Assembly: GCA_023333565.1 (NCBI GenBank)
Contig: JAJKFH010002364.1
Location: forward strand, 992,001 to 1,056,000
Direction of reading: 5' to 3'
DNA: 64,000 nucleotides
Source of the DNA: Puffinus mauretanicus
Taxonomy: Eukaryota; Chordata; Aves; Procellariiformes; Procellariidae
Part shown: in pieces, positions 1-12,300 of the stretch
Position numbering within the stretch: position 1 is the stretch's first letter
Layout of the letters: each line of letters starts with the position of its first letter
Notes under the pieces: generated by a model
Databases searched by the model: none
Told to the model about the DNA's origin: nothing
What the model saw: the letters and a program-made list of their open reading frames with translations, nothing else
Translations under genes and position numbers: made by a program

Positions 1-3000
1 CGTAATAACGAATGCCCCCCCTCCTCCTCCTTTCTCTGAGCTTTTATTGCTGAGCAGATGTCACACAGTATGGAATATCCCTTTGGTCAGTTTGGGTCAG
101 CTGTCCTGGCTCTGTCCCCTCCCAAGATCTTGCCCACGCCCAGCCTACTGGTGAGGGGGGAATGTTGGAAGGACAGCCTGGATGCTGTGCCAGCACTGCT
201 CAGCAGTAGCCAAAACACTGGTGTGTTACCAACCCCTTTCTAGCTACCAGTACAAAGCACAGCACCATGAGGGCTGCTGTGGGGAAAATTAACTCCATCT
301 CAGCCGGACCCAATACAACTGTGTTGGTTTGTTCACTCCTTGGTCACAAGACTGATGCTAAGATTTAGCAAAAGTTTTTCACGCTGTTTTTTTTTTAACA
401 AGGGGGAAATGGGGTCTTGACTAAAATTAAATGTTCTGTTAAAGACACGATTATTTCCACCTTTCCCAAAAAAACAAATTGCTGAAAAGAAACGATACGG
501 GCTTTGAGGCTTGGGACTTTCTTTATGGAGCAAGGTGATTGGGAAAGACTCTCTTTTTCAGTTGACACAGTTGGTAAAACTAATTTTCTTCTTAGCTTAT
601 GGTTTTGGTGATGAATCCTCCAAGTGCTGGGCTGAAGCTGTCACGCTCCATCCATGAAACCCAAGTCATAGGCTAGACCTTTATGTTGCTGTGGGTCTGG
701 ACTCTTCCTCAATCTGGGTCAAAATAGCAAAAGCCTCATCATCCCCTTAGCAACCCTCCAGCCTTTCCTTCAGGAGAGCTTTCCTCAGGGAGGGCTTCCT
801 ACAGGGCTTTTCATACCGGTGGATTTTTCTGTTCCCTGTCCAGTCTGCTGACTTTTCTCTCCGCATGGGCATGGTGCAGCCCACGGGCAGCTGTGTCTTT
901 CCTGCTCTTGTTCACACCATTTCTCCCTCCGTGCTGGGCCTAACCATCCTCTCCGCCATTGGAGTTGGTGGGTTTGGCATGGGTTGCATCGAGAGCACGA
1001 CCTGTGACTCCGGCCATAGCCTTTCCCTTCTCCACCTTAGGCTGAGACCTCTTCAGCAACCTCATTTAGTACCTCATCATGTCACCTTTGCTATTTTTCC
1101 TGGCCCCCGGCCACGCTGCAGCCAATGAGGTATGTGTTGGCATAACTGTCTTCTCGCAGGGGATTGCTGTCATCGTGCCTGCTAAAATCCCACTTGGGCT
1201 GGCAAGGGATGGAGCATAGCGCATGTGCCAAACCCGTGTCTTTCTAGAAACCAGGCTGTGGAAATTGGTCCATAAGTTGTCTTCTCCAGACTGCCACTGC
1301 TTCTGTCTTTCATCTCAGCAAAGTCTTCCTCCTCTTTTCATCTCATCCTCCCACTTGGTCCAGCTTCCTGCTGCTTCGGACCTTTTTATTGTGCAGATGA
1401 AGGTCCACCTTCAGCTTTCCAGGCCTGAAGCCAGCGTAGCTCCAGGGAGAACAAAGCTGATCAGCTGGAAATTACTCTGGTGTAGCCAAGCCCAGGAGTT
1501 GGCCATGTGTCACTGTGCATTGATTTGGCTTCGTTCACCTCTTGGCCATTTTCTGAGCACATTTGTCCCAGTGTATGTTAGAAATAATTCTCCCAAAATG
1601 TCACTAGTGTAGGACCCTCTAAAACTGATGCCCTGATAACACTGCCCTCATATTTTTGATCCAACCTTCAAAGTAACCTGGGTTCCTTTGCTATTTTTCC
1701 CTGGGATATTGGATTTGGTCTCCCTTTGCTACAGAATATGACGAGTAGATTTTCTGTGGGATCTAATACATGGTCTTCAGCTTGTTTTCTGTTGGCAGCT
1801 CCTTTTAAGATTTGACCAGTTCCAAGCAGTTTGCTGATGGTTTTCTGTAGGAGCAGAATGTGAATTTTTAGCAAATTAATTCCAAGGCCATGAATCCATA
1901 GGAACCCAGAGTCAGACACAGACTTTCTTTCTGAAGTCTGTGGAAAATAAAAATATCCTTTTTCCACCTCTTAGCATGCTTCTGGGTTCTCAGGGTATCA
2001 ATGTGCCAACATCACCCCAAGGAAAGGTGTTCTTGTGGCGACCTGGGAAATTTTGAAATCAATAGATATGCAGCCTTGAGAAGGGGTTGAAATGCTGGGT
2101 TAAGGCTTTATGGGCCTCAAAACTTTCCAGGATTTCTTGTCCCACTTCTGGGGCATTCTCATGGCAATCCTACAGTTTTAATTACATCAGCAGATTCTTA
2201 CTGGAAGACGGTTGGTCTCCAGTTTGGATTCAGTAGATAAATCCCTCCAGTAAGGAAAACCCAGAGGTCTGAGCAACAATGAGATTTCATCTGAACCAGT
2301 CCCAAAGTTATAGGTGAAGTTTCTGCTGGGCACATTTCCTTTTCCTGATGTAATGAAGCAGCCAGAGGCTACAAAAAAATCACACCAAAATCTCCCTTCT
2401 CTCTAAAACAAAGATTGCATGGGCTGTATAAAATCTCTGGATCAACAGTTCCTCTTTTCCTGTTCTCCTCCTTCCCTGTTGTCCTTTCTCAGCCCTTCAG
2501 ACCAGCAGGTGAGTGGATGGCTCCCAGGACGAAGGCTTCTCCAGGAGGCTTCCTTAGAGCCTTCCTGGCCTCAGGCTTGGTTGCAAAATGAGCACATCCA
2601 GGTCCCCGACTACACAGCTCTACGTGCCTACAGTTTGGGGTGGGTTTGTTTTGGTTTTTTCCCTTTATTGAGCCCCTGGGGACATCTGGGTAAACAGTTC
2701 AGTGCTTGGCTGTGGCTGACAAAGATTTCTGCGTTGCTGGTATGGGAGAGAGCAATTTCAATTAAGCTAATAAAATATACTTATTACTTGTTATTTGTGA
2801 GGAAACTTCCCAGGGAAATGTGTTGATTTCTAAATGTTTATGCCATGTTTTAAATGGATTCTCAGGGTAAACTCAAGCAATGAGGGGGGCATAAAATTAA
2901 CAGCTGCGGTGTATTTTCCTCTGAAGCCTAATGTAAAATGCAGGAAGGGCCCTGGAAGTGGGGCAAGCAAGAATGACCTCCTCCTTCTCCTCCTCCTCCT

Positions 3001-4019
3001 GGCTGTGGCTGCTGCATGCTCCATGGTTCTCCTCCCTGCTCCTTGTGGCCATGCAGAGATCCAGATTCCAGGTGTGGAGGTGAAATGCAGCTGTGTTGCT
3101 GCATTGTTGTTCCTCCATGCTGATGCAGGAGCTGAACCTAAGATCTTGCACTGCACAAGCAAACGCTGCAGGACCCTGACTCAAGAAGTGGATGCCTTTT
3201 CCCATCATTTCTTCCTTGGAAGGAGACCTGAGACTCTCACCTTGGGATGAAATAGCTGCAATGCTAATTTAGCACCTAAACTTGAGAAAGAGCTGGGAAT
3301 GCAGCCGTGTCCCTGTGCGTGGTGTTACCTTGAGCCCAAAAACCAGCAGATTCCTACTAGCAGCAAATGGCCTGTTTCTCTCCCCCGACTTCAGGGAGGA
3401 CACCCCACTTACAGACCCTGAGTGAGCTGGTTGGGGCAAGTTATAGCTGGAGCATCTAATAACGATGGTCTGAATTTCACCTGATGTCTATCTAAAGCAA
3501 AACGCTAATCGCATCATTCCCCAGATCACTGAAAACAAATTTCTGGATGTCTTCTTCAGCCTGAAAATGTCTTTGCGGGGAGGAGCGGGAGGTGGGACTG
3601 GGTCTGTGTAAAGCATGCTAGATGTAGTGTGGTGAAACACATCAATTCGAGCCTGTGCTTGGAGCTTAGTGGGACTTGTAACTCTGAAACTGCTGCACCA
3701 CAAGCACAGCCCTTACCAGTCTGGGCTTGTGGCACAAAAATCAATGACGTCGATTCCTTTAGCAGAGGGCAGCAAGGGAAGAGCATGTAGGTACACGCAT
3801 ATGCACACATGCATTCATGCTCACGTTCTTTACAACCAGAAAATGAATGAAATGCAAATGCCATCCCATCCGAAGGGATTGCTATCAGCACATGCAAGTC
3901 TCACCGTAGCAGTGTCAGTGCCTGCCAACACGTTAAATCAAATGTGGCCCTCTTAAAACCTCCTCTCCGTTGCTTAAAAGTCTGCTCACGATATTTGGGC
4001 TCTTACAGTTTCTCTTCCC
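1..4019. other. Non-coding stretch, no gene supported
   Basis: No exon with convincing splice sites or recognisable protein similarity is visible. The open frames here are short and occur on both strands in overlapping positions, as expected by chance. A short CTC/TCC-rich pyrimidine run lies near 2978-3000 and explains the leucine-rich plus-strand frame and the arginine/glutamate-rich minus-strand frames around 2830-3250. Confidence 0.6.
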
Positions 4020-4700
4020 TTGGCTCGTTGCTCTATGCTCTGAGGCACCCGCGGCTGGCTCAGCGTCAGGATTTGCGCGGCGGCTGAAGGATGGCAGCAG
4101 AGGTGAAGGTCAGCAGCCCCGAGGAGTCAAACTGGAGGCTGGGGCGGGGGGAAGTAAACTTCTAGATTAAGGGACATTTGGAAACCATTTCCTTAGCGCT
4201 GTGCTATGTGGCAGATGGAAGGGGGGTCCCCATCACTGTACGCCGCCCGCCAAACACCTGCTGAGCTCTTCAGAGGTCCCGAGGAGCGGGACTGGCTTTA
4301 TCACAAAGTCAGACTGAAGGAGCTGCTGGGCTTGGGGCGCTGACAATGAAGGTAGTGTCACCGACGCCGGTAAACTTGCCAGATTCAGCAGAAAAGCTTA
4401 TTAGAGCCTTATCTTAAACAAAGCTGCAGTTTAGTGATCTGAAATCATTAATCAGGCTAATTGCAGCTCATATTTATTGGCCTGTAGCTGCTGTGTAGCC
4501 ACGAACAGCTGAACACACTGCACTTATCAGTTGAGTAATTGTCTCTGATAAATGAATTGCCTTCAAAAGAAAACAAGTGATGCCAGCAATCCATCATCAG
4601 AATGTCTGAGGGAAACCACTGGATGTGTTCGGTTCATACAGGCGCAATCCTACTCGGCGTTAAATAAAGAGCGAGGGCAGATTCCTACACGGCCCTAAAT
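4020..4700. promoter_or_regulatory. Candidate conserved enhancer-like block
   Basis: A moderately CpG-rich stretch (about 4040-4380) runs straight into an AT-rich, motif-dense stretch (about 4385-4570). Visible motifs are three GATA-type sites (TTATCT at 4409-4414, TTATCA at 4524-4529, TGATAA at 4546-4551), a SOX-type AACAAAG at 4417-4423, a homeodomain TAATTG at 4458-4463 and an E-box CAGCTG at 4506-4511. Such clustering is typical of vertebrate developmental enhancers, but single motifs are common by chance. No exon is visible. The call is an inference from texture, as conservation could not be tested. The nearest supported promoter is about 26 kb downstream. Confidence 0.35.
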
Positions 4701-6174
4701 CCTGCGCTTACAACCTGAGGTCATGTGGCTTTTGGTGCATATGATGAATTCCTTCCCAGAAAGGGCAAATATATTTGTATTTTTGTGTATTTATGTATCT
4801 CTGACAGTGCCTTTGTCACCTGCTTTCTTTTCTTAATGCTTTTCTCACCGTATCTTCAATCCCACAGACCCAAGGGGCTACAGGGCTTTGGCCACGGCAA
4901 GCGAACTCATAGGATGAGAGCCCTGGATTTAGAGATACGATGGCACAGTTTTCCCAGCTCTCTCCTCTTCTTCGCAGTGATTTCTCCTGGATGTCTAACT
5001 CAGCCTCAGAATTACCCCGGAAAGCAACGGGAATTTTGCAACTGTAAATTCTGGCTGTCACTATGAGCATAAATAAGTTTGTTGAGTAATAAAACATGAT
5101 ACTGCAGGCAAATGTTAGGGAAAGATAGGAGTAGGACTTGGAAAAATGGGAGAAAAAGGTGATGCTGTTGCCTCCTAAAACAGGGGAGTCCAAACCTAAG
5201 CAAACCTCCATCCCTACCCATAAAACTGCAACAGGGCTCGTAGCAACACTGCTAGTAGGAAAGAGCGAGGGGGCTGGGCGTTTCTTCTTTGCAAATGGCC
5301 ACATGAACCACGTGTGTGAGAAAAGAAATAACTGGAAAAAGAAGGCACACATACCTGCTTGCAAAGAAAAGCCTGTTTGTGCTGCTAGCACACTGGAGGA
5401 AATTGTTGAAGAACAGTTCATCCACGTAAAAATATGACCCGCGCGAGGCTGCCAAGGCTAGTTAGAGCTGAGCGGATTGGTCGTCTAAATGCAGGTCAGA
5501 CAAATTATTGGTGCCTAGGGGCAGCTTTCAGTTACGCACACCGTTTTTTCCCCCATAATTTATAAAACTTATGGACAGCAGGATACAGGCGAATGGCTCA
5601 TTGGGGTCCCAGTTACTCCTTCCTCTTTCAAATTCCTTGGCCTCCTTGTGGAAATCCCCTTGCTATCACTGTGTTTATCTTTAGACTTGGAGTAGTTCCA
5701 CTTGCAGATCCTGGCCTGGGCTGGAGGAAGAGGAGTCCTTTTCTGCAAGAGAAATCACCTTTACATTCCCTTTTTTGTCTCTTTGGTAATAGAGAGAACA
5801 AACGGTAACTTGTTCTGGTGGTTTTAATGCCTTTAGTTATCAGGAAGATGTCGTAGATATGTCAGATTGTTTTGAAGCGATGTTTCAATGATCTGCTCTG
5901 ACTTCCTAGATAACACAGAGCTCATTTCTGCCACAAGCCCATAACTCCTGCTAGCACAACAGCTTCTTTAAATACGACCACGATGTGAGAACTTCAAAAG
6001 GCAGCAAGCCCCGCAAAGCTTCCACACAGTCCATTTCAAACAAATGTACCAAGTTCTGAGATTAGGAATCAATATTTTTCTTGCTGTCCTAATTATAAGG
6101 CAGCTGGAGTAAAAGGAAAAGCCATGCTGACACCCTTCTGCTTGCTTAATTTCTGTTTTATAGAGAAAAATGGT
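4701..6174. other. Non-coding stretch, nothing specific seen
   Basis: Both strands carry open frames, including a 201-codon minus-strand frame over 4816-5421 overlapped by plus-strand frames. I see no domain, signal or splice context that would make any of them a gene. Confidence 0.5.
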
Positions 6175-6377
6175 TTACAGCCATGGGTTAAGAGTCAGGA
6201 CTCCTGGGTTCTTTTCCCAACTTAGCTACTGACTCATATTACGTTTGGCAAGTCATTTAACATCTTTGCTTGGCTTTCTCTTCCATAAGAGAGATGTAAT
6301 AATACTTCAGTGGCTTAATTAACTAAACCTTGTAAAGTACTTTGAGATCTTTGGATGAAATTGTTCTAAATGGTGCT
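6175..6377 (+). repeat. MIR-like ancient SINE remnant
   Basis: The order of diagnostic segments follows the amniote MIR/CORE-SINE pattern. It begins with a 'ggttaagagtcaggactcctgggttc' type head (near 6186-6212), then 'gcaagtcatttaacatctttgc' (near 6247-6270), then a 'cttccataagagagatgtaataat' segment, and ends with the conserved 'gtaaagtactttgagatct' type tail (near 6333-6351). It is diverged and non-functional. It could belong to a related amniote SINE that shares this tail; orientation is plus. Confidence 0.65.
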
Positions 6378-9300
6378 AAAATATTGTCATGGTAGAAACA
6401 GCAGGATAGTGAAGCACAGCATTTACCAGGCGATGTGGCAAGGAGAATCTGCCACGCAGTGAAGATACTGAGGGTGCTTCGGAGCAAGGAGCCTGAAATG
6501 TCCACCTGTCTTGCCAAGGAATTCTTGCCTTGATGGGTGGTGAATGTCATGTTTTTGGAGGCGGGGGGAAAGATGCTTTTTGAATAGAGGGCAGCTTGGA
6601 AGGGTAAGGCTGAGCTGCAAGCCCTTCAACTCAGATTCAACAGCAAGAAAAATTCGTCCAGTAGTGCAAGAATAGGGCAAATCTGTGCGCTTTGGCTGTT
6701 CCTTTTGCAAGGAAGTCTTTGGGATAAACTACTGTCCTTTTCCATTTTTGCAACTGTCCTGAAGTTGGTGGAGCAGCTTACGTGTAACTAACAGCTACCC
6801 TGTTCCCGCAGAGTCCCGGTGGTTTCAGTGCATCTTCCAGGCAAAGGTGCTGGATGGAAACAAGGGTGCTGGGGCTCCTGTGTGATTCCAGGCTAGCCCA
6901 TAAACCATCCCCGCCATGTTTCATTAGTCAGCAGGACAGAGAAGTTAACAAATGGGCTGTATCGCGTTGGCTCCTCGGCCAGGTCTGTGGGTGATGGGTT
7001 GCAGATGTAGGAGCTCCTCCCAAGACACGCGAGGCCTCACCCTGTGTGCGGCGCGAGGCACTCCAAAGTTAATACGGTTTCGAGGGAGTGACCCATGCTG
7101 TGCTGCTCCCCAGCATCCACATTGCCTTGGATCTTAAAGAAAAAAAGAGGCCATGGGGTCTTTTAGTGCTGATTATGTGCTTATGAGAAGTCCCACCATC
7201 CCCAGGCAGGATCAGGGCTCTAGCAGATGGGCATAGGGGAAAGCCAAGTGCATGCCTCCTATGGCTTAATTTTTAATTTTGACAAGCAATCTGGCTTGCA
7301 GCAAGGAGGGAGTGAAACAACCAGGAGGGAAGAGCGGGGAGAGGGTAGGAACTGCAAGGCATGCAGTTTCACAGGCTCGCTGGGTGCACAGCCACAGGGT
7401 GTTGAAATGTTTAAAGGGATTCAAGATAAATAAATCTTGCCCAGGCCCTGTCTCAGCAATGCCTCTTAGTGTAACTCGGCGTCGGAACAGAAAGTAACCC
7501 ACTCTTTATAGGGAGAGTGTGACTCGAAACGGGTTAATCCATCACTCACTTCTCCCCCCTTGCCCTCTCCCTGCTCCGTCTGGGATAATTTCTAATCAGT
7601 GCCTGGGTCCAGACACCGTCTCAGCAGCTGGCCCTGACGCAACGGCGCAGCAACCCCTCCACCCCCTGCCAAATGCAAACCCCATCCATGCTTTAGTTAT
7701 GCCAGGAGCCAGCCTCAACCTCTGCGCGCCAGCCCTGCGCCCGGATGGGGCTGAGCTCGGCCGTTGCTCAGCCCTGGGACCGCCGGGCAACCTGTCCCTC
7801 TTGTTTCTCCTGACACCCACCAGCAACGAGGGAGCTGCAGCCTGACCCAGTGCCCCGTGGCTGGTGAGCTGTCTCCATTTTAGTAGTTGGACACACTTGG
7901 TGCTGGCAGCAAGCAGAGGGGCGGGGGGTGTTTTATTTTCCCATTCCGCTCTCCTTTCGGCAGTGTCAAGTGTCACATAAGCACAGCCACGTATTCTATA
8001 TTCGTTTCAAGGCAAAACTGCCTCTTTGGGTATGATTTCTCCAGAACTTGCCCATTTTCCCCTAAAATTCATATGGTTCATTCCTGGCTCCTGAGGTGCT
8101 GTTGCCTCCTGTGAGATGCCCAGCTGGGTTGGAGAAGGCTACTATGTACAGCAGGACGGGACTCTTATGGGCAAAGATATGCAAGAAAGCAGAGGAGCAG
8201 AGATGTAAGAAGGAGCCACTGGTTTTATAACAGTTTTCCATCTCCCCCTGCTTGACTGTCTCCTTCGGACAGGGGATGGGAAAGGAGGTACAGCTTTTTT
8301 CCGTGTGATTTGTAAGGGAGAAGTGAATGCAATGCAAGAAGTCAAAGAGACGGGCCACTTGGGCTCTGTAAATGGGTGTTTGTTATGGTTAAAGTCATGG
8401 ATGTAAAGCAAATATTTGGGGAAGCAAAGGGGATGTGTTCTCCCCCTTGTGCAGCCTGCTTTCAAGGGTTCATTGGATGCATCTCCCAAAAATATCATTA
8501 GAGCCAGTCTGGGTCTCTCCAACACAGATATTGCATGGATCACAGTGCATCTCCATGGGGAGAGAATACAACCCAGGTCTAACAAATTTTCCTCCTCTGA
8601 CTGAGGAAGGGCCATGTTGGCCCTTTTCTTGAATGTCCCCGCAGAGCCTTTCCTGTGATTTAGGAAGAAATTCAGCAGAAACCTCCAAACCCCCTTTCAG
8701 GTTGCCACCAAACAGCCCTCATCTATTTTCTAATGATCTGGCTGAGCTTTGAACCATCCATATCCTCTAAGTCTCCCACTCCGTGGTGGATCAGATGCGT
8801 ATCACTTGCCTCTTCATGGCAATGATGTCTCTGCCTTAGGACAGGGATGCATTTCTCCACCATTCACATACCCATTGCTCTGCTCCGTCATCCCGATGTC
8901 CTGCAAGGCCCTTTCCCTGCATCGTGCATAGGACTGGCCCGTCCTCCCTTGGAAGTAAACCTCTGTGCTTTTGAATCATTAGTCACCTCCCCTCGCTCCG
9001 AATGCCACGACATGAGTCATTCCTCAGTTTTCTTGGCAGACAGACCCCTGAGGAGCAACAATTCAGGCCGCATTGCTGTCGAGTGTGTCATATGATTGAA
9101 ACAGTGTTGAGAGACTCTCTGCAAGTCAGAAAAGGAGAAACAGCCTTTCCCAGCGGATGCTCTGCTTCATTAGTGCCTTCCCTTCATGGACGGTTTGATG
9201 ATGGGGCTGGTCTTCTTCCAGCACCCATACCAGTTGGACACAGGCTTAGTGGGGGATAACACTGTTAGATCTGGCTCCAGAAGATGCCCAGGCAGGGTGG

Positions 9301-12300
9301 GCATGTCTGAAATGCCATTTCTTCTCTGCCCTGCTGGGAAACAGTGTCCCAGGAGAAGACCTTCTCCTCCCTCTGCAAAATACTTGACAAAGCCACAGGC
9401 TTTTCTTGGGCTGAGCTCAGTGATGGACTTGGCTCCTGTGGGGTTACTTTGGACTGTCAGCCCTTTGGGCACATCCATAGCCCTACATTTACCATATGGA
9501 GATGTCAATTTGTCCACTGCCGGTGCTGTGTGGATAATAACATCTCTCAAACAGTCCAATGTTTCCTTCAGGTGTGTCATGGTGCACCCGCAGCATCGTT
9601 CGCTTGGAGCCAACACCGCTGTAAACCTGGAGTGGAAGAGGATGGTGGGCCAATTGGGGGGCTCACATCTGGCACAGCCCTGCCTGGGGTTGTGTAATAG
9701 TGGCACCCTGAAAGTCCTTCAGAACCTGTGTGAACCACTAGCTGGTCATTACATTTTACAGCATATTTATTAGGCAAAAACGTGGGATGGACCAGTTTGT
9801 TGCTAACCTGAAGAATAAAAGTCAGGCTGGCCGAAAGGTGGTGGCCCGTGGTGGCCCATGGTGGCAACCGGACAGCTTCTCACATGCAGAAATCACAGAG
9901 GTCCTGGAGGTTTCATGACATGACATCTCTTTCTTCCTTTTTTTTTTTCTGATTGGTTATGTTAACTAAAAGACAAAGATGGAGCCTGTACACATAGGCT
10001 GGTGTGCATGCATCTAAATATATATGTGTCCCTCCCTGTACATTTATATTTTGTGCATAAAGGAAAGTAATCTGCACAACAGGCAAGCAAAGCAAATCGT
10101 AAGTAACAATTCCCAGCGAGGCAGGGGGGAGGAGGGGATGCCCCAACCCGGGGCTGATGTGTGTAGTGTAGGTGGGCAGAGGGGTTGGGGCAGACGCATT
10201 TCTGTCTGACACTGGAGGGGTTTGCACTGTGCAGGGAAGACTCAGCTTAGCCCTCTGGTTGACCTCTGTTGGGTTGGATCAGGGACTAAGGAGGACTGAG
10301 TTCATGGCATGTGTAGGAGATCTCCCCTGCCATACAGTCAGTGACCTTATTGGGCCTAAACTGTTGTTTTCTGTGTAATGCCTGTTTGTAGCACCTGAGG
10401 GTTTGGCTTAGTGTCCGAGAGGGATTTATAACCCTTCACAAAGAATATACTCAGGATTTATATTTTTTGTTTCAATCCAACCTCGAGGAAGGTAAATTTG
10501 GTGGGGAAAGGTACCCAAGAAGTCTCTCGCAAGGCCAGGGCTTGCAACGAAGCCCCTTGCTCAGTGCCACGCACTGGGAATCATCCTTCTTGCCTCATCG
10601 GAGTTCATGAAATCGGTCCAATACACAGTTTTTAACCAAAGGCCTCTAACCTTACGTGCTGGGAGAAGTCCTGTTGCTTTTAAAGGGAAGTTCACAGACA
10701 ATGAGAACCGCTTGATGTTTGATGTCCAGCCAAGGTATCTCCCCACAGGATCGTTGCCTATGTTTGTAAATTAAACGTGCAAGACATAGAAGGGTTAGTG
10801 ATCTGCTCTCCATCTGACCTCTCATGGGCATAATGTCAGTGCTAATTGTAAATAACTTTTGTCCCATGAGCAGAGTTTACTTTTTGTTGGGTCCTACAGT
10901 AATATTATTTTAAGAAATATCTCAGCTTTCTTGCACTTTCTCTTGTTGTTCACACAGATCAGATCCAGGTTGGCTTTAGGAAGCTGAATTTTTTTAAGAT
11001 AAGGAGGTTTATTTTGGCTTAATCTGTGTCCCCACTTATCACTTGTTTGAACGCAGACTGTTGTTTCTGAAGTGAGAAGCACATTTCAGTAACGACATGA
11101 CCATTGTGTCTTCAGTCGCCTTTTCTTTTTGCACTTGGGTGTTTTTGTTTCTCCACCAAGGCAAACTAACTATTTCTCACATAAATCAACAGATGAAATG
11201 CACCCAGGGGAGCTGAAAAAAGCCAGGGCTCTGTCCTCTAGCCCTTGATCAGCCCAAATTCTCTCTGCTGTCAATGGGAATGGGACAACATGAGAGGATC
11301 AGGCATCTAGTGAGAAAAAAACCTGCCGGTGAAAATTAAGTCAATAAATCTCCGGGTCAGAGGCATCTGAAGACTGGCAGCAAACAAATATGGTACCTGT
11401 CTTTAAGAAGACCATGAAATCAGGTCTTGGCATCTTCTGTGTTGTTAGCTTGTTGTCTGTTTTGGGGAAGTGTCCAGGCTTCACACTGTGTTGAAGGAGT
11501 TTGTGTAACAACATTTGCCAGAAAAGCATCCAATAGCCAGTACACAACATGGGTGTATTAAAAATAGATCATGCCAAACAAACGTATAATTACCTTCCTG
11601 ATTTAGTAGATGCTGCGAACCTAGCGCAGCCATAACATATCTGGGATTCAGCAGGGTATCTGATATTGCGCTGTGCTAGAAACTGGATAAAAATACTAAC
11701 TGGTTAAAAATATACTTGCTCGGACTATATATTATCCAGGAGCGGAGTGCTGTTGCTATTGGTGAGCTCCCCAGGGCGCAGCAGGGTGCCAAGGAGGTCA
11801 GTAGTGGAGGTGACTGTTATTTCATGCCTTCAAGACCAGGCCAGTTCCCGGTCATCTGGGGACTTGCTCCTTCTCTCGGTCCCAGAGGGCATCAGGGAGA
11901 TCTGTGGGCTGTGGGCACCACCTGCGATGCTTGCAGCGAGAGCCGGCTGCCGGCCCCTCCGGACACAGGAATGCCGAGAGCAGGCAGCACCGCCAGGGAT
12001 GGGGAACGGGGGTCTGGTGGCAGGGACCCCCCTACGGTGAAATGCTGGAGTATTGCAGGTGAGAAGCAGCAAAAGGGCAAAGGGAAGGATGGATCAAAAA
12101 CTCCTGCCATGACCAGAGCAGGGAATGAAGATGGGATGAAGTGGGATTGTCCTCCAGGAAGAGAGAGCAAGGCCACCGGTTATGGGATCCTGTAAAATAC
12201 ACCAAGGGCGGGTGCGTTCATCAGTGCTGATGACCTGGCAGAAAACCTTAATTTAACTGTCAGCTTGTGATGCCAAAAGTGGAGGAGGACAGAGCCAAAC

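Noticed and set aside
2978..3250. Leucine-rich plus-strand frame resembling a signal peptide
   Set aside because: The leucine run is translated from a CTC/TCC-rich simple repeat, and the same repeat gives a poly-Arg/Glu run on the other strand. There are no splice or promoter signals.
4816..5421. 201-codon minus-strand frame
   Set aside because: It begins with hydrophobic, cysteine-rich text, but there is no family resemblance, no splice or promoter context, and overlapping open frames occur on the plus strand.
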